From Ashinkailepas kermadecensis (taxonomy: Eukaryota; Arthropoda; Thecostraca; Neolepadidae): 64,000 bases of DNA. The stretch's first letter is position 1; every line of letters starts with the position of its first letter. Below the pieces are notes generated by a model, which had not been told where the DNA came from, did not search any database, and was given only the letters and a program-made list of their open reading frames with translations. Made by a program: the position numbers and the translations under genes. Shown one piece after another: positions 10,640 through 22,090 of the stretch. The DNA is taken from positions 62,001-126,000 of the forward strand of contig JAOTOM010003170.1 of assembly GCA_034440615.1 (NCBI GenBank). The letters are read 5' to 3'.

Positions 10640-12431
10640 CAATGTTCAGTGGTCCGGTGACTCGGTAAGTGGTTCGCCGAGTCAGTCTGCAGTTCGATGA
10701 GTCAGGTTGTGATTCGATGTGTCAAAGTTCAGTGGCCCGATGAGTCAGTCCGTGGTCCGATGAGTCAGTCAGTGGTTCGATGAATCACTGTTCAGTGGTC
10801 GTCAGATGACCCAGTCAGTAGTCCGGTGAATCAGTCAGTGGCCCGGTGAGTCAGTCAGTGGTCAGATGAATCAGTAAGTGCTCTGATGAGTCAGCCAGTG
10901 GTCGGATGAGTCGATGTCCAGTGGTACGGTGAGTCAGTGGTCCGATGAGTCAGTCAGTGGTCGGATGAGTCAGTCAGTGGTCCGGTGAGTCAGTCAGTGG
11001 TCCGGTGAGTCAGTCAGTGGTCGGATGAGTCAGTCAGTGGTCCGGTGAGTCAGTCAGTGGTCGGATGAGTCAGTCAGTGGTCCGGTGAGTCAGTCAGTGG
11101 TCGGATGAGTCAGTCAGTGGTCTGATGAGTCAGTGTTCAGTGGTCCGGTGAGTCAGTCAGTGGTCCGGTGAGTCAGTCAGTGGTCTGATGATTCAGTCAG
11201 TGGTCCGATGAGTCAGTGGTCCGATGAGTCAGTCAGTGGTCCGATGAGTCAGTCAGTGGTCCGATGAGTCAGGCATTGGTCCGATGGGTCAGTCAGTGGT
11301 CCGATGAGTCAGTCAGTGGTCTGGTGAGTCAGTCAGTGGTCGGATGAGTCAGTCAGTGGACTGGTGAGTCAGTCAGTGGTCGGATGAGTCAGTGGTCCGA
11401 TGAGTCAGGCATTGGTCAGATGAGTCAGGCATTGGTCCGATGAGTCAGTCAGTGGTCCGATGAGTCAGTCAGTGGTCTGGTGAGTCAGTCAGTGGTCGGA
11501 TGAGTCAGTCAGTGGTCTGGTGAGTCAGTCAGTGGTCCGGTGAGTCAGTCAGTGGTCGGATGAGTCAGTCAGTGGTCGGATGAGTCAGTCAGTGGTCGGA
11601 TGAGTCAGTCAGTGGTCCGATGAGTCAGGCATTGGTAAGATGAGCCAGTCAGTGGTCCGATGAGTCAGTCAGTGGTCTGGTGAGTCAGTCAGTGGTCGGA
11701 TGAGTCAGTCAGTGGTCTGGTGAGTCAGTCAGTGGTCGGATGAGTCAGTCAGTGGTCCGGTGAGTCAGTCAGTGGTCGGATGAGTCAGGCATTGGTCAGA
11801 TGATTCAGTCAGTGGTCCGATGAGTCAGTCAGTGGACCGATGAGTCAGGCATTGGTCATATGAGTCAGTGAGTGGTCCGATGAGTCAGGAATTGGTCCGA
11901 TGAGTCAGTCAGTGGTCTGGTGAGTCAGTCAGTGGTCTGGTGAGTCAGTCAGTGGTCGGATGAGTCAGTCAGTGGTCCGGTGAGTCAGTCAGTGGTCGGA
12001 TGAGTCAGTCAGTGGTCGGATGAGTCAGTCAGTGGTCCGATGAGTCAGTGTTCAGTGGTCCGGTGAGTCAGTCAGTGGTCCGGTGAGTCAGTCAGTGGTC
12101 TGGTGAGTTAGTCAGTGGTCTGATGAGTCAGTCAGTGGTCAGATGAGTCAGGCATTGGTCAGATGAGTCAGTCAGTGGTCCGATGAGTCAGTCAGTGGTC
12201 GGATGAGTCAGTCAGTGGTCGGATGAGTCAGTGTTCAGTGGTCGGGTGAGTCAGTCAGTGGTCCGGTGAGTCAGTCAGTGGTCGGATGAGTCAGTGTTCA
12301 GTGGTCGGATGAGTCAGTCAGTGGTCTGGTGAGTCAGTCAGTGGTCGGATGAGTCAGTCAGTGGTCCGGTGAGTCAGTCAGTGGTCGGGTGAGTCAGTCA
12401 GTGGTCCGGTGAGTCAGTCAGTGGTCGGATG
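10640..12431. repeat. 20-bp minisatellite of about 1.8 kb carrying TGAGTCA
   Basis: The unit is ggtccggtgagtcagtcagt with a major variant ggtcggatgagtcagtcagt. The left 250 bp are degenerate, the rest is regular. Occasional units are lengthened (gtgttcagtggtc) or replaced by aggcattggtc. Nearly every unit contains the heptamer tgagtca, identical to the AP-1 (bZIP) consensus. The array has stops in the relevant frames, so it is not coding. Confidence 0.97.
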
Positions 12432-13413
12432 AGGCCACCGATGAGCGCCATGCTCTGGTGGCCGGGAGCAGGCTGGGCTGCTCATCACCAGCGGGGCGGC
12501 ATCGATTGGTATGCGGTGTATTTGCGGCGGATCAAGGGCCGCGCCGCGCCGCATATGCAACGAGAACTGACAGCCGCAGGAAGACACGGCGTCTGCTCAG
12601 ATGAAGGGCCGGTGCCGGCGTCCCGTGCCGTCCCGTGTTGTCGCGCGAAGAAAGTGCTGAAGTTGTTGAAATTGTTGAAGAAATTATTGAAGAAATTGCT
12701 CCGTGTGAATGTGTACGGAGAAAAATCGGTCAACGGCGTTAACACCTTTAGTTTCTAGGTGGAGTCCAGACTCAGGGTCGAAGGAGCGATATTCAAGTTA
12801 TAGGTGTGAGACAATGGCCGCCTATGTGTGATTTGTTTTTATCACTAGCAAGTACTGAAAGACTGCGATTTTCATTGTGCGCCTTCCACACTTACAAAAA
12901 GCGCTTAGACGATCATAGATCAATATAGGTTATACGTATTTGTCAACTAAGTCACGAGAACTATAAAGGGTGTGTGTTAATACCGCATGTATTACGACTG
13001 GCTTGCACATCAACTTCTGAAAATGAAGATAAGGGTATGTTCTCTTCCTGAAGCTGCCCAGCTTTCAGGTGGGGTTCGACCCCATCCGAAGGTTCAAGAT
13101 GGGGTCTGGGCCCCAGGGATGCCACCGGTGGCGACACCCTTGTAACCGACAAATATTTCCACAAATAAGTGGATGCCAATGGACATACACGTTTTGCAGT
13201 GCCTTCTGCAGCCTGGCCAAGCCTCTTCCAAGTCACGTCACCGATGATGTGAGACGGAAGACAAGTGGCCAGACCTCCTCGGCGGTGATGTCACTGTAAT
13301 CCCCCGCATTGTATCTGCGTCACGGGTCCGGCAGCACTGGGCCCGCCGAGCCGGAGTCAAGTCAGACCCTCTCCCAGTGAACATGGCTGGCAGTCTGTCC
13401 AGCAATTCTGCCC
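12432..13413. other. Unique sequence, nothing recognised
   Basis: Starts GC-rich and becomes average. A small imperfect trinucleotide-like stretch (gaagttgttgaaattgttga and similar) lies at 12656-12698. No recognisable coding or RNA feature. Confidence 0.45.
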
Positions 13414-13480
13414 GACAGACAGCCTGACAGACGGCGTGTCGTCACCAGACAGACAGCCTGACAGACGGCGTGTCGTCACC
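13414..13480. repeat. 34-bp tandem duplication
   Basis: gacagacagcctgacagacg followed by gcgtgtcgtcacca occurs at 13414 and again at 13448, essentially perfect. Confidence 0.85.
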
Positions 13481-13492
13481 GCCACGGCGTAA

Positions 13493-14480
13493 TGGACGTC
13501 ACCTACTGGCCACAGAGGTGAGGCGGCACTGTGACACCCATCCCCATCTCCGCCGGCTACTGCGACACAAAGCGGTACTGTGACACCACCGCCTCCCCTC
13601 CCCCGGATACTGCGACATGAAGCGGCACTATGACACCCATCCCCCTCTCCCTGGCTATTGCGACACGAAGCGGAACTGTGACACACCTCCTCCCATCTCC
13701 TCGGCTACTGCGACACGAAGCGGCACTGTGACACCCATCCCATCTCCGCCGGCTACTGCGACACGAAGCGGCACTGTGACACCCATCCCCCTCTCCCTGG
13801 CTATTGCGACACGAAGCGGCACTGTGACACCCATCCCATCTCCTGGCTACTGCGACACAAAGCGGTACTGTGACACCACCGCCTCCCCTCCCCGGATACT
13901 GCGACACGAAGCGGAACTGTGACACACCTCCTCCCATCTCCTCGGCTACTGCGACACGAAGCGGCACTGTGACACCCATCCCATCTCCCTGGCTACTGCG
14001 ACACAAAGCGGTACTGTGACACCACCGCCTCCCCTCCCCCGGCTACTGCGACATGAAGCGGCGCTGATACACTTCCTCTCACTCTCCCTGGCTACTACGA
14101 TGCAAAGCGGAACTATGACACCCCTCCTCCCCCTCCCCTGGCTACTGCGACACGAAGCGGCACTGTGACACCACCTCCTCCCCCTCCCCCGATTGATGCG
14201 ACACGAAGCGGCACTGTGACACACTTCCTCTCACTCTCCCTGGCTACTGCGACACGAAGCGACACTGTGACACTCCTCCTCTCCCTCCCCTGGCTACTGC
14301 GACACGAAGCGGTACTGTGACACCCCTCCCCCTGGCTACTGCGACACGAAGCGGCACTGTGGCACCACTCCCCCTGGCTACTGCGACACGAAGCGGCACT
14401 GTGACACCCCTCCTCCCATCTCCCCGGCTACTGCGATACGAAGCGGGACACACATCCTCCCCTTCTCCTCAGCTTCTGCG
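13493..14480. repeat. Irregular 40-50 bp minisatellite, about 20 copies
   Basis: Each unit contains ctactgcgacacgaagcggc then actgtgacaccc, followed by a variable C/T-rich spacer (catccc, cctcctccc, catctccc). The core is conserved while the spacer varies in length, so the period ranges from about 33 to 50 bp. The right end decays at 14460-14480. Confidence 0.93.
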
Positions 14481-14566
14481 GCACCCGTGTGTGAAAGTCC
14501 AACTAAAGGGGGACAGATACACATCAGGTGAACTGAGGAATGACAGTTGAGACCTGCACAACAACG

Positions 14567-14690
14567 TGTCCTGAGGTGGAACAGGTGAGGTGGTGGGCGA
14601 TGGGTGTCCTGAGGTGGAACAGGTGAGGTGGTGGGCGATGGGTGTCCTGAGGTGGAACAGGTGAGGTGGTGGGCGATGGGTGTCCTGAGT
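14567..14690. repeat. 38-bp minisatellite, 3.3 copies
   Basis: The unit is tgtcctgaggtggaacaggt followed by gaggtggtgggcgatggg, repeated without visible change at 14567, 14605 and 14643, then truncated. Confidence 0.93.
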
Positions 14691-15969
14691 AGCCTGATGA
14701 ATAAATGTGACAGTGAAGTGGAGGCCTGGGAGGCTGCCTTGCGAGACAACCCGTGATGTGCAGTAAGCAAAATGAATATGCAGCAGTAAAGAGTAATCTG
14801 AGTTGCAAGGATACGCGGGCTGGTCAGACAACCTGGGGAGTGGGGAGGGGGTGAGGGCGAACCTAGTTATAGAACTGTGAGCCAAAGTGGCGAAGGGATC
14901 TGGAATGTAGGGCTATGGTCCGTGCTGCAAGCTGGCCCTGAGGAGATGTAACCGTGAGCCCCAGCGCAGCCATGGGTTAGTTAAAAAGCAGTCGTGTGTG
15001 TGTGCTATAGTAATCTTATTGGTTTTCTTACGCACATAATTTCACCCGCAATTAACTTTATGTTCCCCGCTTTCTATTTGTTACTGCCTGTAACCTTACA
15101 ATTTCTGTAGTCTTTTTATTATTGAATCCTTTAGAAAACAAGCTTTTGTATTTGTCTTTCTTACTGTCTGCAACATTTTCTTACTATTTACTCTTTCCTA
15201 CCCTTCTTACTATATACTCTTTCTTACTGCAACTTTCTTACTGTCTTACTGCCTGCAACATTAGTACTCCTGTGCTCGTTGTATGATTTATTATTTTAGA
15301 AAGGAACCTTTTCCATCATGAATCTGCTTTGCCATGCATTAAGGCTGGTTCACAGCGTTACCGGTCTAGCAGATTTTCGTTCCGTCGGCCGGCCCGGACA
15401 ATACGCCCAGGCTTCCGCCGCGCCACAACCGACTGGCCGGCCGACCTACGACGTCACGTGCTCGTGAGCGCTGCTTGATGGCTTCCAGGGTCGTCATGTC
15501 TCTGTTTGCCTGCTACGATAACGGAAACCTTTTGCCTTGGCTTGTCAAACGAAGAGACTTAAATTAAGACTCCGATGGGGTGATTTAACAGGCGAGTTCA
15601 TGTCCCCGAACTACCCCCGGTAGTTAGGGGATACCCCTGTGGTTAGGGGTACCCATGCTGGGTATTAAAAAAAAAAAGCAACTGCATATCGATCTCAATG
15701 GCTCACGGCGCAGTTCGATGACGACCCACACCATTTGTATTAGAAAATAGTGCCTAGCTTTTGTGAGAGCCAGGCAAAATAACTGCATCAACTACAAAAT
15801 GATTTCAAGTCGTTGACATCCCTACAAACGACAATATTTTTAATGTTTTATTTTAAACGACAATATATTTGTGATCGGAGGTGTCCGTAGCGCGACTGCA
15901 CCTGTTCTCATCCAAAATTGTGCGGCAGATGTTTTCGCCTGCTTCCTCTTGAAACTCCCTCGCGCATAT
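14691..15969. other. Unique sequence, AT-richer, nothing recognised
   Basis: Bases 14990-15300 are T-rich with loose tcttactgcctgcaac-type similarity, too weak to call an array. A run of 12 A lies near 15666. No coding feature recognised. Confidence 0.45.
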
Positions 15970-16695
15970 GCGCGGAGGGGTAGACTCGTGCAGGCCGAAG
16001 CGCCGCCGTCGGCGGAGGGGTAGACTGGTGCCGGCCGAGGCGCCGCCGTCGGCGGAGGGGTAGACTGGTGCAGGCCGAGGCGCCGCCGTCGGCGGAGGGG
16101 TAGACTGGTGCAGACCGAGGCGCCGCCGTCGGCGGAGGGGTAGACTGGTGCCGGCCGAAGCGCCGCCGTCGGCGGAGGGGTAGACTGGTGCAGACCGAGG
16201 CGCCGCCGTCGGCGGAGGGGTAGACTGGTGCAGGCCGAGGCGCCGCCGTCGGCGGAGGGGTAGACTGGTGCTGGCCGAGGCGCCGCCGTCGGCGGAGGGG
16301 TAGACTGGTGCTGGCCGAGGCGCCGCCGTCGGCGGAGGGGTAGACTGGTGCAGGCCGAGGCGCCGCCGTCGGCGGAGGGGTAGACTGGTGCAGACCGAGG
16401 CGCCGCCGTCGGCGGAGGGGTAGACTGGTGCAGGCCGAGGCGCCGCCGTCGGCGGAGGGGTAGAATGGTGCAGGCCGAGGCGCCGCCGTCGGCGGAGGGG
16501 TAGACTGGTGCTGGCCGAGGCGCCGCCGTCGGCGGAGGGGTAGACTGGTGCAGGCCGAGGCGCCGCCGTCGGCGGAGGGGTAGACTGGTGCAGGCCGAGG
16601 CGCCGCCGTCGGCGGAGGGGTAGACTGGTGCTGGCCGAGGCGCCGCCGTCGGCGGAGAGGTAGACTGGTGCAGGCCGAGGCGCCGCCGTCGGCGG
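15970..16695. repeat. 40-bp GC-rich minisatellite, 18 copies
   Basis: The unit is tagactggtgcaggccgagg followed by cgccgccgtcggcggagggg, extremely regular. Variation is nearly confined to caggccg/cagaccg/ctggccg/ccggccg. Each unit contains ccgccgtcggcgg, a perfect inverted repeat around one base, so single strands could form a hairpin per unit. Confidence 0.97.
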
Positions 16696-16732
16696 CTCGA
16701 CGGAAAGATAATTATGCCGGCCGGCGGTAGAT

Positions 16733-17030
16733 CGGTGTCCGGAGGTAGCCTGACCGTTTGGTCGGTGTCCGTAGGTAGCATGACCGTTGCATCGGTGTCC
16801 GGTGGTAGCCAGGCCATTTGGTCGGTGTCGGGTGGTAGCCAGGCCATTGGGTCGGTGTCGGTGTCGGGTGGTAGCCAGGCCATTGGGTCGGTGTCGGGTG
16901 GTAGCCAGGCCATTGGGTCGGTGTCGGGTGGTAGCCAGGCCATTGGGTCGGTGTCGGGTGGTAGCCAGGCCATTGGGTCGGTGTCCGGTGGTAGCCAGGC
17001 CATTGGGTCGGTGTCGGGTAGTGACCTGAC
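16733..17030. repeat. 30-bp minisatellite, about 10 copies
   Basis: The unit is tcggtgtcgggtggtagcca then ggccattggg. The first three units are diverged and one later unit has an extra tcggtg. On the minus strand it reads as a DTDPMAWLPP peptide repeat, joined by chance in one 470-codon frame with the 40-bp array. Confidence 0.95.
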
Positions 17031-17649
17031 AGTTGGATCGCGGAGCCAGTTCAAACCGCCACCGGACCAATGTTCGCCGGCCCGACCGGAAATCAAACCA
17101 TCACATAACGTGCTCGACGACCAAACTTCTTTCGGGCCGATGGCGGTGTGAACCGGCATTGATACGACAAATAGTCGAAAATGTACCCAAACATCGATCT
17201 TGCAAATATTGACCTTCGGCTTAACAGTGTCCGGTGCGACATTACTTCCCATCTGTCATTGAGCGGGCGAGCAGCCGCCCGCGCAAATGTCAAACGGTCG
17301 CAATGTTTAGGTGAGATTAACATATGTATAATGGACCGCTATCAAAAGCCTCTCGGATACCATAATCAATGCTGCCCTTCCATTCAGCAGCTCTACACAC
17401 ATCGGTGGCGGCTCTTGACTCTTTACAAGTTTGTGCTACTCTTTGCAAGCTGGGTTTAGAAACGACAGTCCTAGAGCGTCGACCCATCCACCAAAACCCC
17501 GTGGGTATTGTGACGTCATCATGATCCACGACACCACTATTTGAGGACAGAACTTGAACCGAGAAGAGTGCCTTCTTCGGAATGAATCCACTCACCTACT
17601 AGCATAAATACCACCCAATCCACTTCTAATTAGAACTAAAAATACAAGA
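17031..17649. other. Unique sequence, nothing recognised
   Basis: Non-repetitive. It contains the octamer tgacgtca at 17511-17518, a CRE-type site, with no adjacent promoter evidence. No domain recognised in frames of up to 92 codons. Confidence 0.4.
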
Positions 17650-19175
17650 CTCATCAACCTGAAAACTTGTTCACCCTATTTTTAAATACATTCCATGAGG
17701 AACTCCCCAAATCACCAGGCAGCCTATTCCATTGATCACCCGCCCTTTGACTGAAAACCTGTTGTCGCTTAACTGTCGTACACCTTGACTTGTCCGACAT
17801 CAATTGATGACCGCAATGTGATATTCGAAATAGAAGAGCGTCATTCAGCTTGACCTTATCTAACCCTTTAACGATTTGATACATTTCAAGCATATCACCC
17901 TTTTATCTCCTGCGCTTGAATGAGTACATATATAACGTCATAAATCTTTCTACATATTCTAAGTCACCTAGCCCACTGATTGGTTGGTTATTGGTTTTAC
18001 GAAACATCGAATGTTGAGTCATGTATACATGACTATACGACGCTATAGCTTCGCCAATCTCTCACGCCGATGACCGCGGGCGAAGAGTACCGACAGGTGA
18101 GATTCGAACCCCCAATCTTTCGATTGTGAGACGGGCAACTTAACCCAAGACTACTCGTCCCCTAGCCCACTGATGAGTCTAGGGGCTTTGCGCTGCATTC
18201 TTTCTAGCATGTCTATATCTCTTTCTAAGCAAGGACTCCATGCCTGTATTGGATATTCCAAGTGTGGTCGCACATAGGCTAAGTACGGTTTTTGTCATGA
18301 CTTCCTTGCGCTTATACTTCACACTTCTAGTAGTGATTCCTAGCATCCTGATTGCCTGGTTCCTAGCTGAGGTACATTGTATTTCTGCTTGAAGGTTATT
18401 TGAAACCAACACACGTGAGTTTCTTTCCTTTTCAATACCATCCAGTTCCCTATCTCCCATTGAATATCCGAATGTCTTACCTCCAGACCCCAGATGTATA
18501 TATAACCTTGCACTTTTTCATATGGACGAAAGACATCAGTCATTGATCGACTCACCTTTTAGGTCCTCCATGCCCGTTGAGTGTTACTAGATTGAACAAC
18601 TGTTACACTACTGTTAGCCACTCCTACCATCATCAGAAAATTTGAAAACCCTATTTCCTCGCCCCGACCTCAATGTTGTTCACAAATATGATAAAGAGAA
18701 GTGGACATAGAACAGAGTAGCGTGGCACTCCACTTAGAACATCCTTCCATTCAAATTTACATTCATTTCACATTGCACTTTGTTTCCGTCCTCTTAACCG
18801 TGCTTCAATCCGACCTATAACTTTTCCGTCAATCCCACCTTGCTCTAGTTGCTGAATTAGACACCTGTGTGGAAATTGATCAAAAGCTTTGCTAAAGTCT
18901 AAATGCAAAACATATATTCTGCTTTGATTGTCTACTTCTAGTATAGTTGCATACTCCATGAACTCCAATAGGTTAGCTAAACAAGATCCACCGGATCGAA
19001 CTCCATGTTGAGTATCCCTTAGAAGGTTGTGCCTACCTAGATAGGTCTGAGCATTCTCCTTGACCAGTTTTCCTAGTACCTTGCAAACTGTCGAGGTCAA
19101 ACTGACTAGCCTGTAGTTTCCTACAAACCTCACACCCTTTCTGAAAAGTGGTACTACATTTGCATTTCGCAAATC
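17650..19175 (-). mobile_element. Decayed LINE reverse transcriptase (CR1/jockey-like), 5'-truncated
   Basis: Minus-strand segments align in order to a non-LTR reverse transcriptase. Around 19100-19170: ANVVPLFRKG and NYRLVSLTS. Around 18860-19000: QHGVRSGGSCLANLLEF and YVLHLDFSKAFDQFPHR, the conserved palm motif with its Asp. Around 18690-18730: SGVPRYSVLCPLLFI. Around 18629-18643: KFSDD, the position of the catalytic F/YADD. Around 18290-18430: KERNSRVLVSNNLQAE. Around 17660-17890: the C-terminal part DMLEMYQIVKGLDKV to QWNRLPGDLGSSS. Frameshifts and stops separate these, so it is dead. The 5' part is lost at the AT microsatellite. A SINE interrupts it at 17981-18160; across the insertion the frame resumes (ISGLGDLEYVERF) when one duplicated target copy is ignored. 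The clade is an inference from motif style. Confidence 0.88.
17981..18160 (-). mobile_element. tRNA-derived SINE, family A, copy 2, nested in the LINE
   Basis: On the minus strand it runs from ggacgagtagtcttgggtta (tRNA-like head) through a B-box gggttcgaatct (plus 18099-18110) to a body gagagattggcgaagctata and a tail gtaaaaccaataaccaacca. The sequence cctagcccactgat is present at 17967-17980 and again at 18161-18174, giving a target-site duplication of 12-14 bp, typical of LINE-machinery retrotransposition. Relative to the copy at 7875-8042 it has extra sequence with the palindrome catgtatacatg. Confidence 0.93.
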
Positions 19176-19266
19176 GTCTGTACTTCATAATAATCCATTG
19201 ACCGACTGAAAATGATACCTTGGGGTACTACTAAAACTTGAACACACTAAGATCTTAGCTTTATGT

Positions 19267-19269
19267 ATG

Positions 19270-19341
<72 letters not shown>

Positions 19342-19348
19342 TAAATAC

Positions 19349-19410
<62 letters not shown>
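19267..19410. repeat. (AT)n microsatellite
   Basis: About 140 bp of alternating A and T, interrupted once by acatatataaatacatatac. It abuts the truncated end of the LINE. Confidence 0.97.
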
Positions 19411-19412
<2 letters not shown>

Positions 19413-19559
19413 CCAGTCAGTGTTCAACAATGCGTTAACCCAATGCTGCAGGCACTCTGAACATCTCAGGAGCATTCCACGACTGATAGCCTGTCGCTTC
19501 AGCATGGTCTCCAATTTGTGACCATCATTTATGACGCGTCGCCGGCCCATTGGATTTTA

Positions 19560-20045
19560 ATGACGTCACTATTGGCTACAGGCACCTGGACACAGTGTCA
19601 AGGCGCGCTATCGCACCCGGCCTGGCAACACTGGGCAGCGCCGCCGGAGGTCTCGCCGTGCGTGCCGCCCCCGTCCGACCAGTGACGTCATAGGGGCGGG
19701 TCGGCGCCGCACGAGGCGGAGACTGCGATCGGGCAGCTGGCGGCAGCCGATCAGGGCCGGCGGCAGACCGGCCGATCCTAGGTCGGCGGATCCGCAGCTG
19801 CTCGCCGTCCGTCCACGGCGCACTCGGCGCCATGAGAGAGTGTGGACAAAGTGTTGGACAAGCGTCGGCCGAGCGCCGGCCGCGCCCCGCGCATACCAAC
19901 ACGGCGCTGTCACGCTGCCGCCGCCGCCGCCGCCGCCATTAGCGCGGCCGGCCGGAGCCGCCACTGCACCGCCAGTGCAGCCGATGGGCCGATATCGGGC
20001 TGCGGCGCACTGTTGGCCGGTCGGCTGCCGTGAGCGATGACGCGC
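19560..20045. promoter_or_regulatory. CpG-rich block with two CRE-type sites, candidate promoter
   Basis: Very GC- and CpG-rich sequence with the palindromic CRE octamer tgacgtca at 19561-19568 and 19683-19690, a GC box ggggcggg at 19693-19700, and attgg (inverted CCAAT) at 19571. This combination is typical of TATA-less animal promoters. No exon could be tied to it and its direction is unknown. It may simply be a GC-rich spacer; a gcc/gccg repeat near 19920 accounts for part of the composition. Confidence 0.3.
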
Positions 20046-20106
20046 ATCAGAACGTGACGGCCCGCTGCCGAGAGCATTCGCCGGCGGCCGATATAGCTGT
20101 CTGGCT

Positions 20107-20462
20107 AATGGCTGTCTGAGCAGCTGTACTGCCCATGTCGGCCGTGGTCAGTCTGCCCCCCGCCTCCGCACATATCCGACGAATAGCTGTCTGAGCAGCT
20201 GTACTGGTCGTGTTGGCCGCGGCCAGTCGTCTGCTGCCGCCCCCGCACATCTCTGATAAATAGCTGTCTCAGCAGCTGTACTGACCATGTCGGCCGCGGC
20301 CAGTTTGCCGCCCCCCGCCTCCGCACATCTGTGATAAATAGCTGTCTCAGCAGCTGTACTGACCATGTCGGCCGCGGCCAGTTTGCCCCCCCGCCTCCGC
20401 ACATCTCTGATAAATGGCTGTCTCAGCAGCTGTATTGACCCTGTCGACCGCGGCCAGACCTC
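20107..20462. repeat. 78-bp minisatellite, about 4.6 copies
   Basis: Units begin agctgtctcagcagctgtac and end in ctccgcacatctctgataaa. Spacing is 77, 78, 78 and 76 bp. The differences are mainly in the C-run length (gccccccgcc). Confidence 0.93.
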
Positions 20463-20703
20463 TCCACTGACCTCCAGCAAATGCTTCAATTTCGCCGAAT
20501 TCTGACCAAGTTTTTAGTCGAAAACAAATCGGGCCGTGGCAGTTAAGCAGAGCAGGCTGGAGGCGGGGTCATAGAGTGGAGGTGGTGCCCGTTTTAACCT
20601 GAAGACGTCAGGGTAAAACACCAACATTCAACACCACGCAAGCTTCAGGTTGCACCGGTGATCCCAGAATAGCCTAGCCACAGCGACAAAAACGCTACGC
20701 TCT
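20463..20703. other. Short unique spacer between arrays
   Basis: No feature recognised; plain sequence between the 78-bp and 49-bp arrays. Confidence 0.4.
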
Positions 20704-21057
20704 CATGTAGGATGATTTGACCCTCCCGAGCAGTCTTCAGTCCGCAGCATCTCGTGTAGGATCACCTGACACCCCCCCGGGGTAATCTTCAGCACGCAGC
20801 ATATCATGTAGGATGACCTGACCCACCCCCTCCCCCGGTAGTCTTCAGCCCGCAGCGTATCACGTAGGATGATCTGACCCTGCCGGGCAGTGTTCAACCC
20901 GCAGTGTATCACGTAGGATGATCTGACCCTGCCAGGCAGTGTTCAACCCGCAGTGTATCACGTATGATGATCTGACCCTGCCAGGCAGTGTTCAGCCCGC
21001 AGCGTATCACGTAGGATGATCTGACCCTGCCAGTCAGTGTTCAGCCCGCAGCATCTC
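20704..21057. repeat. 49-60 bp minisatellite, about 7 copies
   Basis: The unit contains cgtaggatgatctgaccctg then ccaggcagtgttcaacccgc. The three right copies are regular at 49 bp; the left ones are longer with C-rich insertions (acacccccccgggg). Confidence 0.9.
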
Positions 21058-21384
21058 ATCCAGTGGCGAATCGAAGCAGAACATTCGTCAGGCATGACTT
21101 ACGGGGCCGCTGCCCGCCTCTGCCGACACGAGCGCACACAATGAGTGCAGTTCAGCCCTACCACGAGACAGTTGCGTCTCTGTCCTGACCACTTCCGGAT
21201 CAGTCGGCAGCCCTGCGGGCTTCGAAAATACGGCCGTCAGTCATTGCGCCGGCGATAAAGCCGGACAAGGGGCCATCTGGCTGTAGAGTCGCCCAACTCT
21301 GCTCGCCCCAATTGGGTCATGACCAGCATAGACCGGACAGTCTATCAACTGGAATCCTCGTCAGAGCACTCTTCTGGTCGTCAT

Positions 21385-21400
21385 CACTCCCACACTCACC

Positions 21401-21435
<35 letters not shown>

Positions 21436-22090
21436 TCATCGTCACCACTCTCACTCTCACTCTCGTCATCGTCATCACTATCACTCTCGTCATCACTCTC
21501 ACTCTCACTCTCGTCATCGTCATCACTCTCACTCTCACTCTCGTCATCACTCTCACTCTCACTCTCGTCATCACTCTCACCCCCACTCTCGTCATCGTCA
21601 CCACTCTCACTCTCACTCTCGTCATCGTCATCACTCTCACTCTCACTCTCGTCATCACTCTCACCCCAACTCTCTTCATCGTCATCACTCTCACTCTCAC
21701 TCTCACTCTCGTCATCGTCATCACTCTCACTCTCACTCTCGTCATCACTCTCACCCCCACTCTCGTCATCGTCATCACCATCACTCTCACTCTCGTCATC
21801 GTCATCACTCTCACTCTCACTCTCGTCATCACTCTCACTTTCACTCTCGTCATCACTCACACTCACTCAAATTATCTCACTCTCACTCTCATCACTCTCA
21901 CTCTCGTCATCGTCATCATCACTCTCACTCTCGTCATCACTCACACTCATACTTACAATCTCACTCTCACTCTCATTCTCACTCTCGTCATCGTCATCAC
22001 TCTCTCTCTCGTCATCGTCATCACTCACACTCTCTCATTCTCTCACTCACTATCTCACTATCTCACTCTCTCACTCTCTGAATCTCTCAC
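21385..22090. repeat. Compound (TCACTC)n/(GTCATC)n simple-sequence tract
   Basis: About 700 bp built from the hexamers actctc and gtcatc in alternating blocks, decaying rightwards into tctcactc. The plus strand is largely pyrimidine. On the minus strand it reads as an acidic Asp/Glu/Ser repeat (DDDESESES), on plus as Ser/Leu repeats. These are by-products, as all frames are open. Confidence 0.95.

Noticed and set aside
10640..12431. CRISPR array
   Set aside because: Units are contiguous tandem repeats without unique spacers, in an animal genome.
15840..17252. 470-codon minus-strand open frame
   Set aside because: It spans a 40-bp and a 30-bp minisatellite whose units lack stops; the 40-bp unit cycles through three frames, and there is no signal peptide, domain or unique coding flank.
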